Shown: positions 1 to 6,544, counted from the first letter of the stretch. The stretch is DNA of 7,208 nt from SZUA-186 sp041552135 (GCA_041552135.1 JBFELL010000148.1:1-7208); one strand, 5' to 3'. Translations and numbers: made by a program. Notes: a model not told the origin generated them from the sequence alone.

Positions 1-1
1 G

Positions 2-46
2 CCCGATGTCCGCCCGTTGCTGCTGATGCCGGTTGCCGGCCGTTAG
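2..46 (+). CDS. C-terminal fragment of an upstream gene (partial)
   Basis: Reading from base 2 gives PDVRPLLLMPVAGR followed by a TAG stop at 44-46; the gene begins outside the window. I do not recognise the product from 14 residues. The stop lies 24 bases before the ATG of the CheR-type gene, same strand, so the two could be cotranscribed. The other two forward frames are either closed at 24-26 or run on as the out-of-frame shadow of the next gene, which is why this frame is preferred. It could still be chance. Confidence 0.35.
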   Translation, partial: PDVRPLLLMPVAGR

Positions 47-70
47 CCGCCCCCCCGAACGGGCGCATGG

Positions 71-892
71 ATGAACGACCGGGACTGTGTGCACTTCCTG
101 CAGGCGACACTGCCGCGGCTGCGCCTGCGCTGGCGCGGCTTCCGCCGCGTACGGCGCCAGGTCTGCCGGCGCCTGCAACGCCGGCTGGGGCAGTTAGCGC
201 TTCCAGACCTTGCCGCCTACCGCCAGCACCTCGACCGGCACCCCGCGGAATGGGACGTTCTCGACAGTTGCTGCCGCATCACCATTTCGCGCTTCTATCG
301 TGACCGGCACATCTTCCGCCTGCTGGAGCGGGACCTGCTGCCGGAACTGGCTGCGCAGGCACGGGAACACGCGAGACCCGGGCTCAGGGTATGGAGCGCC
401 GGTTGCGGTGGCGGCGAGGAACCCTACTCGCTGAGCATCCTCTGGCGACACTCCCCGGAGACGGCAACACGACAAATCGGGCTGGACATCCTCGCCACGG
501 ACACCGATCCCGGCATGTTACAGCGGGCCCTCGGTGCCTGTTACCCGTTCTCCAGTGTCCGCGACCTGCCGTCGGACTGGCGGGATGCCGCCTTCCGCCG
601 CAGTGACGGGAATTACTGCCTGCATGAGCGCTACCGGCAGGCAGTGCGCCTCTCACCGCACGATATCCGCAGCGTCGCGCCGGACGGCCCGTTTGACCTG
701 GTGCTGTGCCGGAACCTGGTGTTCACCTATTTCGATGACGGCCTGCAAAGGGAAACCGCCGGGCACATTGCCGCTGCCCTGCGACCCGGTGGCCTGCTCG
801 TGCTCGGCGCACACGAGCACCTGCCGAGTGATCTGGACGGGTTCGCGCCCTGGCAGACCGGCCTGCCGCTCTATCGCCGGGTGCCGCTGTAG
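71..892 (+). CDS. CheR-family SAM-dependent protein-glutamate methyltransferase, orphan
   Basis: CheR enzymes transfer a methyl group from S-adenosylmethionine to glutamates, classically on chemoreceptors, in the cytoplasm. The 273-residue protein matches the usual CheR length. A helical, very Arg-rich N-terminal domain (about residues 15-75) ends in TISRFYRDRHIF, the counterpart of the TxFFRxxxxF segment. The Rossmann domain follows: SAM-binding loop WSAGCGGGEEPYS (108-120), acidic ATDTD (142-146), the beta-subdomain VRLSPHDIR (192-200), FDLVLCRNLVFTYFD (208-222, like the family CRNVxIYF) and LRPGGLLVLGAHE (237-249). No other che gene or receptor is in view, so its substrate is unknown. The start at 71 has no good Shine-Dalgarno sequence; coupling to the upstream stop at 46 may help. 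Family is confident, role in chemotaxis is not. Confidence 0.9.
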   Translation: MNDRDCVHFLQATLPRLRLRWRGFRRVRRQVCRRLQRRLGQLALPDLAAYRQHLDRHPAEWDVLDSCCRITISRFYRDRHIFRLLERDLLPELAAQAREHARPGLRVWSAGCGGGEEPYSLSILWRHSPETATRQIGLDILATDTDPGMLQRALGACYPFSSVRDLPSDWRDAAFRRSDGNYCLHERYRQAVRLSPHDIRSVAPDGPFDLVLCRNLVFTYFDDGLQRETAGHIAAALRPGGLLVLGAHEHLPSDLDGFAPWQTGLPLYRRVPL

Positions 893-901
893 CCGGTGGC
901 C

Positions 902-907
902 TATACT
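902..907 (+). promoter_or_regulatory. Possible -10 element for the YbaK/ProX-like gene
   Basis: TATACT lies ten bases after the cheR-like stop in an otherwise GC-rich stretch, about 60 bases before the next start codon. I see no matching -35 hexamer at the expected 16-18 base distance, and the TG at 897-898 is not in the extended -10 position. Weak evidence only. Confidence 0.3.
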
Positions 908-965
908 TTTATCAGGATGAGACCGTAACCCCGGCAGTCGCAGACTCAACAGGAGGAGCTATCCG

Positions 966-1436
966 ATGGCAATGGCAGACACCCTCAGGGCACATCTTGA
1001 ATCCCTGGACATTGACTATGACCTGGTAACGCACCCGCACACCTCCAGCAGCAGTGAAACCGCGGCTGCGGCCGGAGTCCGGGAAGACCACATCGCCAAG
1101 GGCGTACTGCTCAAGGACACGGATGGCTACCTGCTGGCCGTGATACCCGGTGACAGCTGGGTGCGGTTTCACGGTTTGCAGACGGAACTCAACCGCGAAC
1201 TGGAACTGGCCACGGAGCCGGAAGTCGAATCCCGCTTCGGCGACTGTGACCCGGGTGCCGTCCCCTGCACCGGCACGGCCTATGGCATCGAGACGGTCGT
1301 GGACGAGGCGCTCGCCTCGCTGGCCTTCGTGTATTTCGAGTCAGGCGACCACGAGCACCTGGTGCGCATCAGCGGGGATGACTTCCACAAACTGGTGAGC
1401 GGTCTGCGACACGGTCACTACAGCCACGTGGAATAG
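966..1436 (+). CDS. YbaK/ProX-family aminoacyl-tRNA deacylase (trans-editing protein)
   Basis: Members of this family hydrolyse mischarged aminoacyl-tRNAs (for example Ala-tRNAPro or Cys-tRNAPro) in the cytoplasm, protecting translation fidelity. The 156-residue protein is essentially one YbaK domain. Visible marks are DYDLVTHPHTSSSSETAAAAG (from residue 18), the HIAKGVLLK segment with the likely functional lysine K45, LLAVIPGD (56-63), the GAVPCTGTAYGIETVVDEAL loop (97-116) and VYFESGDHEHLVRISG (122-137). The start is decided by AGGAGGAG at 951-958, seven bases before ATG 966; a second in-frame ATG at 972 is too far. It stands 73 bases after the CheR-type gene and has its own good ribosome binding site, so it may be independently expressed. 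Which tRNA it edits cannot be read from the sequence; YbaK, ProXp-ala and related subfamilies are all possible. Confidence 0.88.
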   Translation: MAMADTLRAHLESLDIDYDLVTHPHTSSSSETAAAAGVREDHIAKGVLLKDTDGYLLAVIPGDSWVRFHGLQTELNRELELATEPEVESRFGDCDPGAVPCTGTAYGIETVVDEALASLAFVYFESGDHEHLVRISGDDFHKLVSGLRHGHYSHVE

Positions 1437-1439
1437 AAT

Positions 1440-1662
1440 ACGCAGACAGACGACATCAACCGCTTGCATGCAGGGAGCGGTCATTCCACATGTCTGCCAG
1501 TGTTCTGCATCCCGGGGCAAGGATTATCAACCCATACCCCGAGCAGGGATTAACCATCAAACGCCATACTTCAGTTTGAGGCCCGACCGTTGTCGCATGG
1601 TAACCGGTAATATCAGCAGCGAGTGAATACGCCACCGGCCAAGGCCGGTGGCTGCGGGTTAG
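1440..1662 (-). ncRNA. Structured RNA, candidate orphan omega RNA (HEARO, IscB-associated)
   Basis: Read on the minus strand, this stretch folds into consecutive stems: 1631-1638 with 1645-1652 (8 GC-rich pairs); an enclosing GCAGC/GCUGC (1616-1620 with 1651-1655, competing for 1651-1652); 1602-1608 with 1586-1591 (one bulged G); 1580-1581 plus 1574-1579 with 1557-1562 plus 1554-1555; a long hairpin 1505-1546 with about 14 central pairs around a U-U mismatch; 1476-1483 with 1457-1464 (11-base loop); and 1491-1497 with 1442-1448. Several pairs are G-U on the minus strand and would be A-C mismatches on the plus strand, so the minus strand is the RNA. About 220 bases, many stems and a GC-rich first hairpin fit HEARO/omega RNA, but this identification is from memory. 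No IscB gene follows; the 3' end runs straight into the ybaK stop. Confidence 0.55.
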
Positions 1663-1914
1663 GGTGTATGAATCAGGCCGCTGCGCAACGTTGATGCTCA
1701 CCCCTCATCCCGGCCGCTCACGGCATCCCGCCTCCCGCGGCACGTGTACTTCCCTGTACATCGGCCTTCTCCCCTTGAAGGGGCGAAGGAATCGAGCGGG
1801 CTATGCCTATAAGTATTCTCCACAATGGCGCAAGTTTTATCGCGGACTAAAATAAGGCCCATATTGCTGTGTCGAAACAGTCAACCTCAAGGCGTAAAAA
1901 CGGGGCATACGAAA
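1663..1914. other. Gene-poor spacer before the Spy-like gene
   Basis: No convincing coding sequence. The first part (1663-1685) would be the guide position if the neighbouring RNA is an omega RNA. The rest contains TGTAC repeated in direct and inverted sense (about 1744-1760) and a hairpin at 1765-1789. An AT-richer tail (1801-1914) presumably carries the promoter of the gene at 1915, although I find no -35/-10 pair with proper spacing. A 63-codon frame across 1664-1855 lacks protein-like composition. Confidence 0.5.
1765..1789. repeat. Intergenic inverted repeat (hairpin)
   Basis: CCTTC and GAAGG flank an inner CCCC/GGGG stem with a short TTGAA loop and one T/C mismatch between the two arms. 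No T-run follows on either strand, so it is not a rho-independent terminator. It could be a REP-like or other dispersed intergenic repeat, or an mRNA leader structure for the gene at 1915. Confidence 0.5.
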
Positions 1915-2439
1915 ATGAAGATTATTGCAGTATTTTCAGCGATCTTTCTGCTTTGTACTTCTGTACAGGCAAAACACGACAGTGACCATCCCTTGACTGC
2001 GGATGACTGGAAGGAGGTCATGGGTAAAGTGATTCTCCTGGAAGACTCCGGACTCATGCCAACCTTGCTTCCGGTTATCATGAGAAATCGGGATGCACTC
2101 GCGTTGACTGATGAACAGGTAACCGCATTTCGTGTTTGGAGAAAGAAGAACTATACAAACATGGTCAATATCATGAATGAAATCATCGATAAGATGGTTC
2201 AATTTCGCGTTGAATCATTATCCCCGGATGTAACCAAAGATCACCTGCTTTCGTTCCAGTCTGAAATTCATGACTTACAGCGTCAGTTACTGAAGATAAA
2301 ACTCTCCTGCAGAGAGCTTGTCATGACAACATTTACTGATGAACAATGGGAGAATTTTGCCTTTGTCATTGCGGAGAATCCCAAGCTCGCAAGCCTTGTA
2401 TCGCAGGTTAACACGATACATTCAGGGCAGGCGCACTAG
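1915..2439 (+). CDS. Exported Spy/CpxP-like (LTXXQ-type) periplasmic protein
   Basis: The 174-residue product starts with a clear signal peptide: MK, a hydrophobic core IIAVFSAIFLLCTS and a VQA-K cleavage site after residue 19. The mature part is predicted to be mostly helical and carries two LTXXQ-like motifs, LTDEQVTAF (64-72) and FTDEQWENF (140-148), about 75 residues apart, as in Spy/CpxP-type proteins that act as periplasmic chaperones or envelope-stress and metal-response factors. Membership is inferred from these motifs, not from overall similarity. An in-frame ATG at 1825 would bury the signal sequence behind 30 polar residues and has no ribosome binding site, so ATG 1915 is chosen; its own site (CGGGG at 1901-1905) is weak. 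Base composition is far below that of its neighbours (38% GC over 1921-1980), hinting at horizontal acquisition. The small secreted peptide gene follows after 32 bases. Confidence 0.75.
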   Translation: MKIIAVFSAIFLLCTSVQAKHDSDHPLTADDWKEVMGKVILLEDSGLMPTLLPVIMRNRDALALTDEQVTAFRVWRKKNYTNMVNIMNEIIDKMVQFRVESLSPDVTKDHLLSFQSEIHDLQRQLLKIKLSCRELVMTTFTDEQWENFAFVIAENPKLASLVSQVNTIHSGQAH

Positions 2440-2471
2440 TCGCTTATACAGTGTCTTCAGGGAGAGAAATC

Positions 2472-2618
2472 ATGAGAATTCTGCAACTAACCATCATGTT
2501 ACTATTTACCCTGGCACTGCCAAACGTGCCATATGCCGGGCAATCTGCCGAAAATGCAACTAAAGGGACAAATGCAGAGCTCGAGTGTGACTACATTGCA
2601 GTGCCCGATACCATGTAG
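2472..2618 (+). CDS. Small secreted peptide, 48 residues, unknown function
   Basis: ATG 2472 is preceded by AGGGAGAG at 2458-2465, a good ribosome binding site. The frame reads MRILQLTIMLLFTLALPN, then VPYAGQSAENATKGT, and ends ELECDYIAVPDTM before TAG at 2616-2618. Residues 1-22 form a compact signal peptide with a plausible PYA-G cleavage site; the mature peptide would be only about 26 residues, hydrophilic and acidic, with one cysteine (residue 39). It lies 32 bases after the Spy-like gene and 28 bases before a strong terminator, so the two exported products probably share one transcript. I recognise no family. The combination of ribosome binding site, signal sequence and terminator placement argues that it is a real gene despite its size. 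Confidence 0.65.
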   Translation: MRILQLTIMLLFTLALPNVPYAGQSAENATKGTNAELECDYIAVPDTM

Positions 2619-2646
2619 CGATATCTTTCAGTGATTCAGGAATACT

Positions 2647-2674
2647 GGCGGCCTTCCGGCCGCCTTTTCTTTTT
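2647..2674 (+). terminator. Rho-independent terminator of the Spy-like/small peptide unit
   Basis: A perfect seven-base GC stem GGCGGCC/GGCCGCC (2647-2653 with 2658-2664) with a TTCC tetraloop is followed at once by TTTTCTTTTT (2665-2674). It sits 28 bases after the stop of the small peptide gene, in the right orientation to end that transcript. Confidence 0.92.
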
Positions 2675-3079
2675 CAGTAAAGGCAACTGTTGGTCCGGAC
2701 CGGGTAAAGACCGGAAAATCCAGATCAGAAGGGCCAGTAGCGAGCATCACGTTTTTACACAGCCCGGGGCGATAGTGTTGAAAAAGCCCCCATGGATCTG
2801 GATTCATGGGGTAATTTCAGGCAGTAATTACCGACGAGGACCTGTGTCGATGACGGGTCAGCTGCCAGCCGGTCAGAATGCACTGTTTTGAGTGTTGCCC
2901 GGGAAATTACGTCCCGCGGGATCATCTGCTCCGACAAATTGATCCTTGCCCGATCCGGGCGCTCTCCGCGAGCATCTCGCCGCCTTTTACAGTCCTGCAG
3001 GCCGACCTTCGGTCGATCCGGTCACAGCGCGTATGCGCACCTGAAACCAGCCAACTCAACGCAGATTAACGGCACGCGA
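2675..3079. other. Gene-free stretch between convergent units
   Basis: No frame here looks like a protein. It contains the minus-strand terminator-like hairpin at 2781-2811 and two small hairpins: GCCCG-ATC-CGGGC (2948-2960) and CGACC-TTC-GGTCG (3003-3015). The segment around 2750-2830, with TTTTTACACAGCCC and TTGAAAAAG, recalls insertion-sequence ends, but I cannot identify an element, terminal repeats or target duplication. Confidence 0.5.
2781..2811 (-). terminator. Minus-strand terminator-like hairpin
   Basis: On the minus strand CCCCATG (2811-2805) pairs with CATGGGG (2794-2788) across a ten-base loop, followed by GC and then five T residues (2785-2781). The orientation suits the CBS/korAB operon, whose last gene ends at 3080, though the gap of about 270 bases is long. 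It could instead belong to a mobile-element remnant. Confidence 0.5.
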
Positions 3080-3613
3080 TCAAGACGACCGGCCGCCACT
3101 GTCGCTGAAGCGCGCCGCCATATAGGCGATGACATCGCGCAATGAGACGATGCCATTGGGGCGGCCATCCCCGTCGACCAGCGGCAGGTAGCGGATATCA
3201 CTGACGATCATGCGCTGCAGTGCATAGCCCAGCGGGTGCTCCGGCCGGCCGGATTCCGGGGCGCCGGACATGAAGTCCATCACCCTGCAGCGGTCCAGGT
3301 CCAGCCCCAGACCCGCGACCTTCTGCAGCAGGTCGCGCTCCGTCAGGATCCCTGACAGCCTGCCCTCCCCTGTCACGACCAGCAGGCAGCCGATACCGTG
3401 GTCGCGCATGCGCCGGATCGCAATGTCCAGCGGGGTCCCGGGATCGGCCGTCAGCGGCCGGATTGGCTGCAGGCAGGCGATCGGATCCTCCATCAGGCTG
3501 CGCTCGATGCCGGTGTCTGCCTGCGGCACGTCCTCCCGGGTCAGGCTGGTCTGGCAGGCCTCGCAGGCATCCGCACCGGGCAGGTTGTCGTATCCACAAC
3601 TGGGGCATTTCAT
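3080..3613 (-). CDS. Zinc-ribbon protein with two CBS domains
   Basis: The 177-residue cytoplasmic protein begins with a zinc ribbon: CPSC (residues 3-6) and CEAC (17-20), a CX2C-X10-CX2C pattern. After a linker come two CBS domains (about 45-100 and 108-172). CBS pairs typically bind AMP, ADP, ATP or similar ligands and regulate partner proteins. Both carry the nucleotide-contact motif G-x-[VIL]-[ST]-x-x-D: GILTERD (88-94) and GIVSLRD (154-160). The start is supported by GGAG (minus strand, 3624-3621) seven bases upstream. The gene begins 23 bases after the korB stop, so it is the last gene of the operon. Its likely job is to sense energy state or modulate the oxidoreductase or its expression. 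The ribbon could bind protein or nucleic acid; that part is inference. Confidence 0.88.
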   Translation of the reverse strand: MKCPSCGYDNLPGADACEACQTSLTREDVPQADTGIERSLMEDPIACLQPIRPLTADPGTPLDIAIRRMRDHGIGCLLVVTGEGRLSGILTERDLLQKVAGLGLDLDRCRVMDFMSGAPESGRPEHPLGYALQRMIVSDIRYLPLVDGDGRPNGIVSLRDVIAYMAARFSDSGGRSS

Positions 3614-3636
3614 GGTCCGTCTCCGTCCGGCAACTC

Positions 3637-4647
3637 TCAGGTCACGTCCCAGGTTTCACCCTGACGGTACAGGGCATCGAGGTCGGGCTCGGCGCGTGCC
3701 TGCGCCCCCTGCACCTGCTCCATCAGCAGCCTGCTGTACACAGGCTTGTCGATGGCGCGAAACACACCCACGGGGGTCGGATAGTCCGGTGGACCCATAC
3801 GCGACAGCAGGTAGGCCAGGGTCGGCTCGGCTGCCTGTTCATCGTGCACCAGCAGGTTTTCCTCACCCGCCGCCGCGACCTCCACGACCTCCGGAACAAG
3901 GCCGTTCAGGCGAATACCCTTCTCACCCTGCCTGCCGAAGCGCATGGGCTTGCCGTGCTCGAGGTAGAGCACGTTCTCCAGGCGCGAGTCCGGGTCCGTC
4001 AGGTGCGCCCAGGCGCCGTCGTTGAAGATAATGCAGTTCTGCGCAATCTCCACCAGGGACGCGCCGCGGTGTTCGGCGGCACGCCGCAACACCGCAGCCA
4101 TGTGCTTCTGGAAGACATCCACCGTGCGGGCGATGAAGCTGGCCTCCGAACCGATCGCCACACCGATCGGGTTCACCGGGTTTTCGATCGAACCGTCCGG
4201 GCTGGACAGCGTGCGGATCCCCGGCGGGGTCGTCGGCGAATACTGCCCCTTGGTAAGTCCATAGATCCGGTTGTTGAACAGCAGCATGTTGATATCGACA
4301 TTGCGCCGCAGTGCATGGCTGAAGTGGTTACCGCCGATGGCGAGAGCATCGCCGTCGCCGGTCACCACCCAGACCTGCAGTTCCGGTCGCGCGCACTTGA
4401 GGCCCATCGCCACGGTCGGCGCCCGCCCGTGGATGGTGTGGATGCCATAGGTATCCATGTAATAGGGAAAACGGCTGGAACAGCCGATCCCCGAGATCAT
4501 GACGATGTTCTCGCGCGGGATGCCCAGCTCGGGCAGCGTCTTCTGCACCTGCGCGAGGATGGCGTTGTTGCCGCAACCCGGGCACCAGCGCACGTCCTGG
4601 TCCGAGGCGAAATCCTTGCGGGTGAGCGTGGCAGGCCGGGTCGTCAT
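3637..4647 (-). CDS. korB: 2-oxoacid:ferredoxin oxidoreductase beta subunit (KorB-like)
   Basis: The beta subunit carries the thiamine diphosphate cofactor and, in this class, one [4Fe-4S] cluster. Together with KorA it oxidatively decarboxylates a 2-oxoacid (2-oxoglutarate or pyruvate) with CoA, reducing ferredoxin. The 336-residue protein has the expected length. The cluster cysteines are visible at 22 and 25 (WCPGCG), 56 (GIGCSS) and 205 (QNCIIFND). The ThDP/Mg motif is GDGDALAIGGNH (97-108) with NNRIYGLTKGQ (125-135). The start ATG 4647 overlaps the korA stop as ATGA, with GGGGAA on the minus strand about eight bases upstream, so translation is coupled and one-to-one stoichiometry is expected. 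No separate ferredoxin-like delta subunit is in the window, typical of the two-subunit enzymes. Substrate choice cannot be fixed from sequence alone. Confidence 0.93.
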   Translation of the reverse strand: MTTRPATLTRKDFASDQDVRWCPGCGNNAILAQVQKTLPELGIPRENIVMISGIGCSSRFPYYMDTYGIHTIHGRAPTVAMGLKCARPELQVWVVTGDGDALAIGGNHFSHALRRNVDINMLLFNNRIYGLTKGQYSPTTPPGIRTLSSPDGSIENPVNPIGVAIGSEASFIARTVDVFQKHMAAVLRRAAEHRGASLVEIAQNCIIFNDGAWAHLTDPDSRLENVLYLEHGKPMRFGRQGEKGIRLNGLVPEVVEVAAAGEENLLVHDEQAAEPTLAYLLSRMGPPDYPTPVGVFRAIDKPVYSRLLMEQVQGAQARAEPDLDALYRQGETWDVT

Positions 4648-6485
4648 GCCAGCAGTTCCCCGGCACGCGCCCCGATCTCGGCAATACTGAAGGGCCTGCC
4701 CCCCACCCTGGAAAACGACACGACCTCCACAAGGTACGTTGCACGGATCAGCATGGCCAGCTGGCCATGATTGAGTTCGGGGATCATGACCGTGCCGTAG
4801 CGCTTCAGGACGTCACCCAGGTTGCGCGGAAAGGGATTCAGGTAACGCAGGTGCGCATGGGCGACGTCGCGCCCCTGTTGCTGCAGGCACTCGATCGCCG
4901 TGAGGGCAGCGCCGCGGGTGCCGCCCCAGCTCAGCACCAGCAGGGGGGCCTCCGCCGGTCCCGTGACCTCGAGATCGGGTATGAAATCCGCCACGCGCGC
5001 CACCTTGTCCCGGCGCAGGGCGCACATCTGCGCGTGATCCTCCGGCGCATAGCTGACCGCCCCCGTGCCGGGTTGTTTTTCCAGACCACCGAGGCGGTGC
5101 TCCATGCCGGGCGTACCCGGGACGACCCAGGGCCTGGCGAGCGTGCCGGCCTCGCGACTGTAGGGCTGGAACCCGACCGGATCATCGGGGTGCCGCACGT
5201 CGATCGGCTCCAGTTCACGCAATGCCGGGATGCGCCATGGCTCGCTGCTGTTTGCCAGCAGGCCCTCGCCGAGGACCAGCACCGGCGTCATGTGCCGCAC
5301 GGCGATGCGGAAGGCCTCGATGGCAACATAGAAACAGTCCGCCGGGCCCGCGGGCGCCAGCACCGGCAGCGGGCTCTCGCCATTGCGTCCGTACATGGCC
5401 TGCAGCAGGTCGCCCTGCTCCGTCTTGGTCGGCAGGCCGGTGGAGGGTCCGCCACGCTGGACGTTGAGTATGACGAGCGGCAGCTCCAGCATGATGGCGA
5501 GGTTGATGGCCTCGCTTTTCAGGCAAAGCCCCGGGCCGCTGGTACCGGTAGCGGCAAATGCGCCACCATAGGCCGCACCGATGGTCGCACCCATCGCTGC
5601 GATCTCGTCTTCGGCCTGGATGGTGCGGGCATCGAGGTGTTTCCAGCGCGCCAGGTGGTGCAGGACCTCGGACGCCGGGGTGATGGGATAGCTGCTGTAG
5701 ACCAGCGGCTTGTCCGCCAGCCGCGCCGCCGTCAGCAGGCCCAGCGCGACGGCCTCGTTGCCGTTGATGGTCCGCCAGGTACCCGGGCTGGCCGGGGCCG
5801 GCGCGACCTGCCACTGGACGTCGAAGGCCTCCGAGGTCTCGCCGTAATGGAAGCCGGCCTGCAACGCCAGCCGGTTGGCCTCGGCCACATCAGGGCTGCG
5901 GGCAAACTTCTGCCCGATCCAGTCGAGGCTCTGTTGCAGCGGCCGGTCATACAGCCAGTACACCAGCCCCAGGGCGAAGAAGTTCTTGCAGCGCGCCTTG
6001 GCGGAGCGCTTCAGATCCAGGCCCTCGAGGGCCTGTTGCGTCAGCGTCAGTAGCGGTACGGCGTGCAACCGGTAACGGGAAGCGATGGCCGGGTCATCCA
6101 GCGGGTTGCTGTCATAGCCTGCCCTGGCCAGGCCCCGCGTGGCAAAGGCGTCCCGGTCCACAATGAGCACCCCGCCCGGCTGCAGTCTCGGCAGGTAGAC
6201 CTTCAGGGAGGCCGGGTTCATGGCCACCAGCACATCCGGGTGGTCACCGGGTGTGTGGATTTCATGGCTGGCGAAATGCAGCTGAAAGGCGGAGACGCCG
6301 GCCAGCGAGCCGGCTGGCGCGCGTATCTCCGAAGGATAGTCAGGCAGCGTACTGACATCGTTGCCGTAGACCGCGGAGGTGGCGGTCAGCTGGTTGCCGG
6401 TCAGCTGCATGCCGTCGCCGGAGTCGCCGCAGAACAGGATAGTGGCCTGCTGCAGCGATTCGATGACCCTGGCCCTGCCAGTCAC
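4644..6485 (-). CDS. korA: 2-oxoacid:ferredoxin oxidoreductase alpha subunit with fused gamma domain (KorA-like)
   Basis: This 613-residue protein combines two enzyme domains. The N-terminal gamma domain (about 12-220) begins ATILFCGDSGDGMQLTG and contains GNDVSTLPDYPSEIRAPAG (41-59). The alpha domain (about 238-613) has NGNEAVALG, YSSYPITPASEV (263-274), QAEDEIAAMGATIGAAYGG (290-308) and ATGTSGPGLCLKSEAINLA. This fused layout is the family norm for two-subunit KorAB enzymes. It acts in the cytoplasm in 2-oxoglutarate or pyruvate oxidation, or in the reverse direction in reductive carbon fixation. The start is uncertain: the frame stays open upstream to 6734, inside the neighbouring CBS gene. 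GTG 6485 (GGGG nine bases before) gives a normal-length N-terminus. GTG 6548, overlapping the preceding TGA as GTGA, would add 21 non-conserved residues but implies coupling. Confidence 0.9.
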   Translation of the reverse strand: MTGRARVIESLQQATILFCGDSGDGMQLTGNQLTATSAVYGNDVSTLPDYPSEIRAPAGSLAGVSAFQLHFASHEIHTPGDHPDVLVAMNPASLKVYLPRLQPGGVLIVDRDAFATRGLARAGYDSNPLDDPAIASRYRLHAVPLLTLTQQALEGLDLKRSAKARCKNFFALGLVYWLYDRPLQQSLDWIGQKFARSPDVAEANRLALQAGFHYGETSEAFDVQWQVAPAPASPGTWRTINGNEAVALGLLTAARLADKPLVYSSYPITPASEVLHHLARWKHLDARTIQAEDEIAAMGATIGAAYGGAFAATGTSGPGLCLKSEAINLAIMLELPLVILNVQRGGPSTGLPTKTEQGDLLQAMYGRNGESPLPVLAPAGPADCFYVAIEAFRIAVRHMTPVLVLGEGLLANSSEPWRIPALRELEPIDVRHPDDPVGFQPYSREAGTLARPWVVPGTPGMEHRLGGLEKQPGTGAVSYAPEDHAQMCALRRDKVARVADFIPDLEVTGPAEAPLLVLSWGGTRGAALTAIECLQQQGRDVAHAHLRYLNPFPRNLGDVLKRYGTVMIPELNHGQLAMLIRATYLVEVVSFSRVGGRPFSIAEIGARAGELLA

Positions 6486-6544
6486 CGGCACCGGCCCCGT
6501 TGTATAAAACCACTGTTGCGAGATATGCCGCGAGTCACAGCGGA

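Noticed and set aside
1456..1701. 81-codon minus-strand frame across the structured RNA region.
   Set aside because: Its span coincides with paired RNA stems and the translation has no recognisable domain; the base-pairing explains the sequence better than coding.
1825..1914. Longer version of the Spy-like protein starting at ATG 1825.
   Set aside because: It adds 30 polar residues before a clear signal peptide and has no ribosome binding site.
2755..2937. 60-codon minus-strand frame in the gap after the kor operon.
   Set aside because: It crosses the terminator-like hairpin, lacks a good start site and matches no family I know.
1437..3079. CRISPR array, tRNA or rRNA in the gene-poor middle.
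   Set aside because: No regularly spaced direct repeats, no cloverleaf with a TTCRA arm and no rRNA-like conserved segments were seen.
3463..6053. Two very long plus-strand frames (3463-4770 and 4767-6053, meeting with an ATGA overlap) opposite korB and korA.
   Set aside because: They are antisense shadows of high-GC genes; their translations are low-complexity Arg/Ala/Gly/His-rich with no motifs, while the minus strand shows conserved KorA/KorB catalytic sequences.
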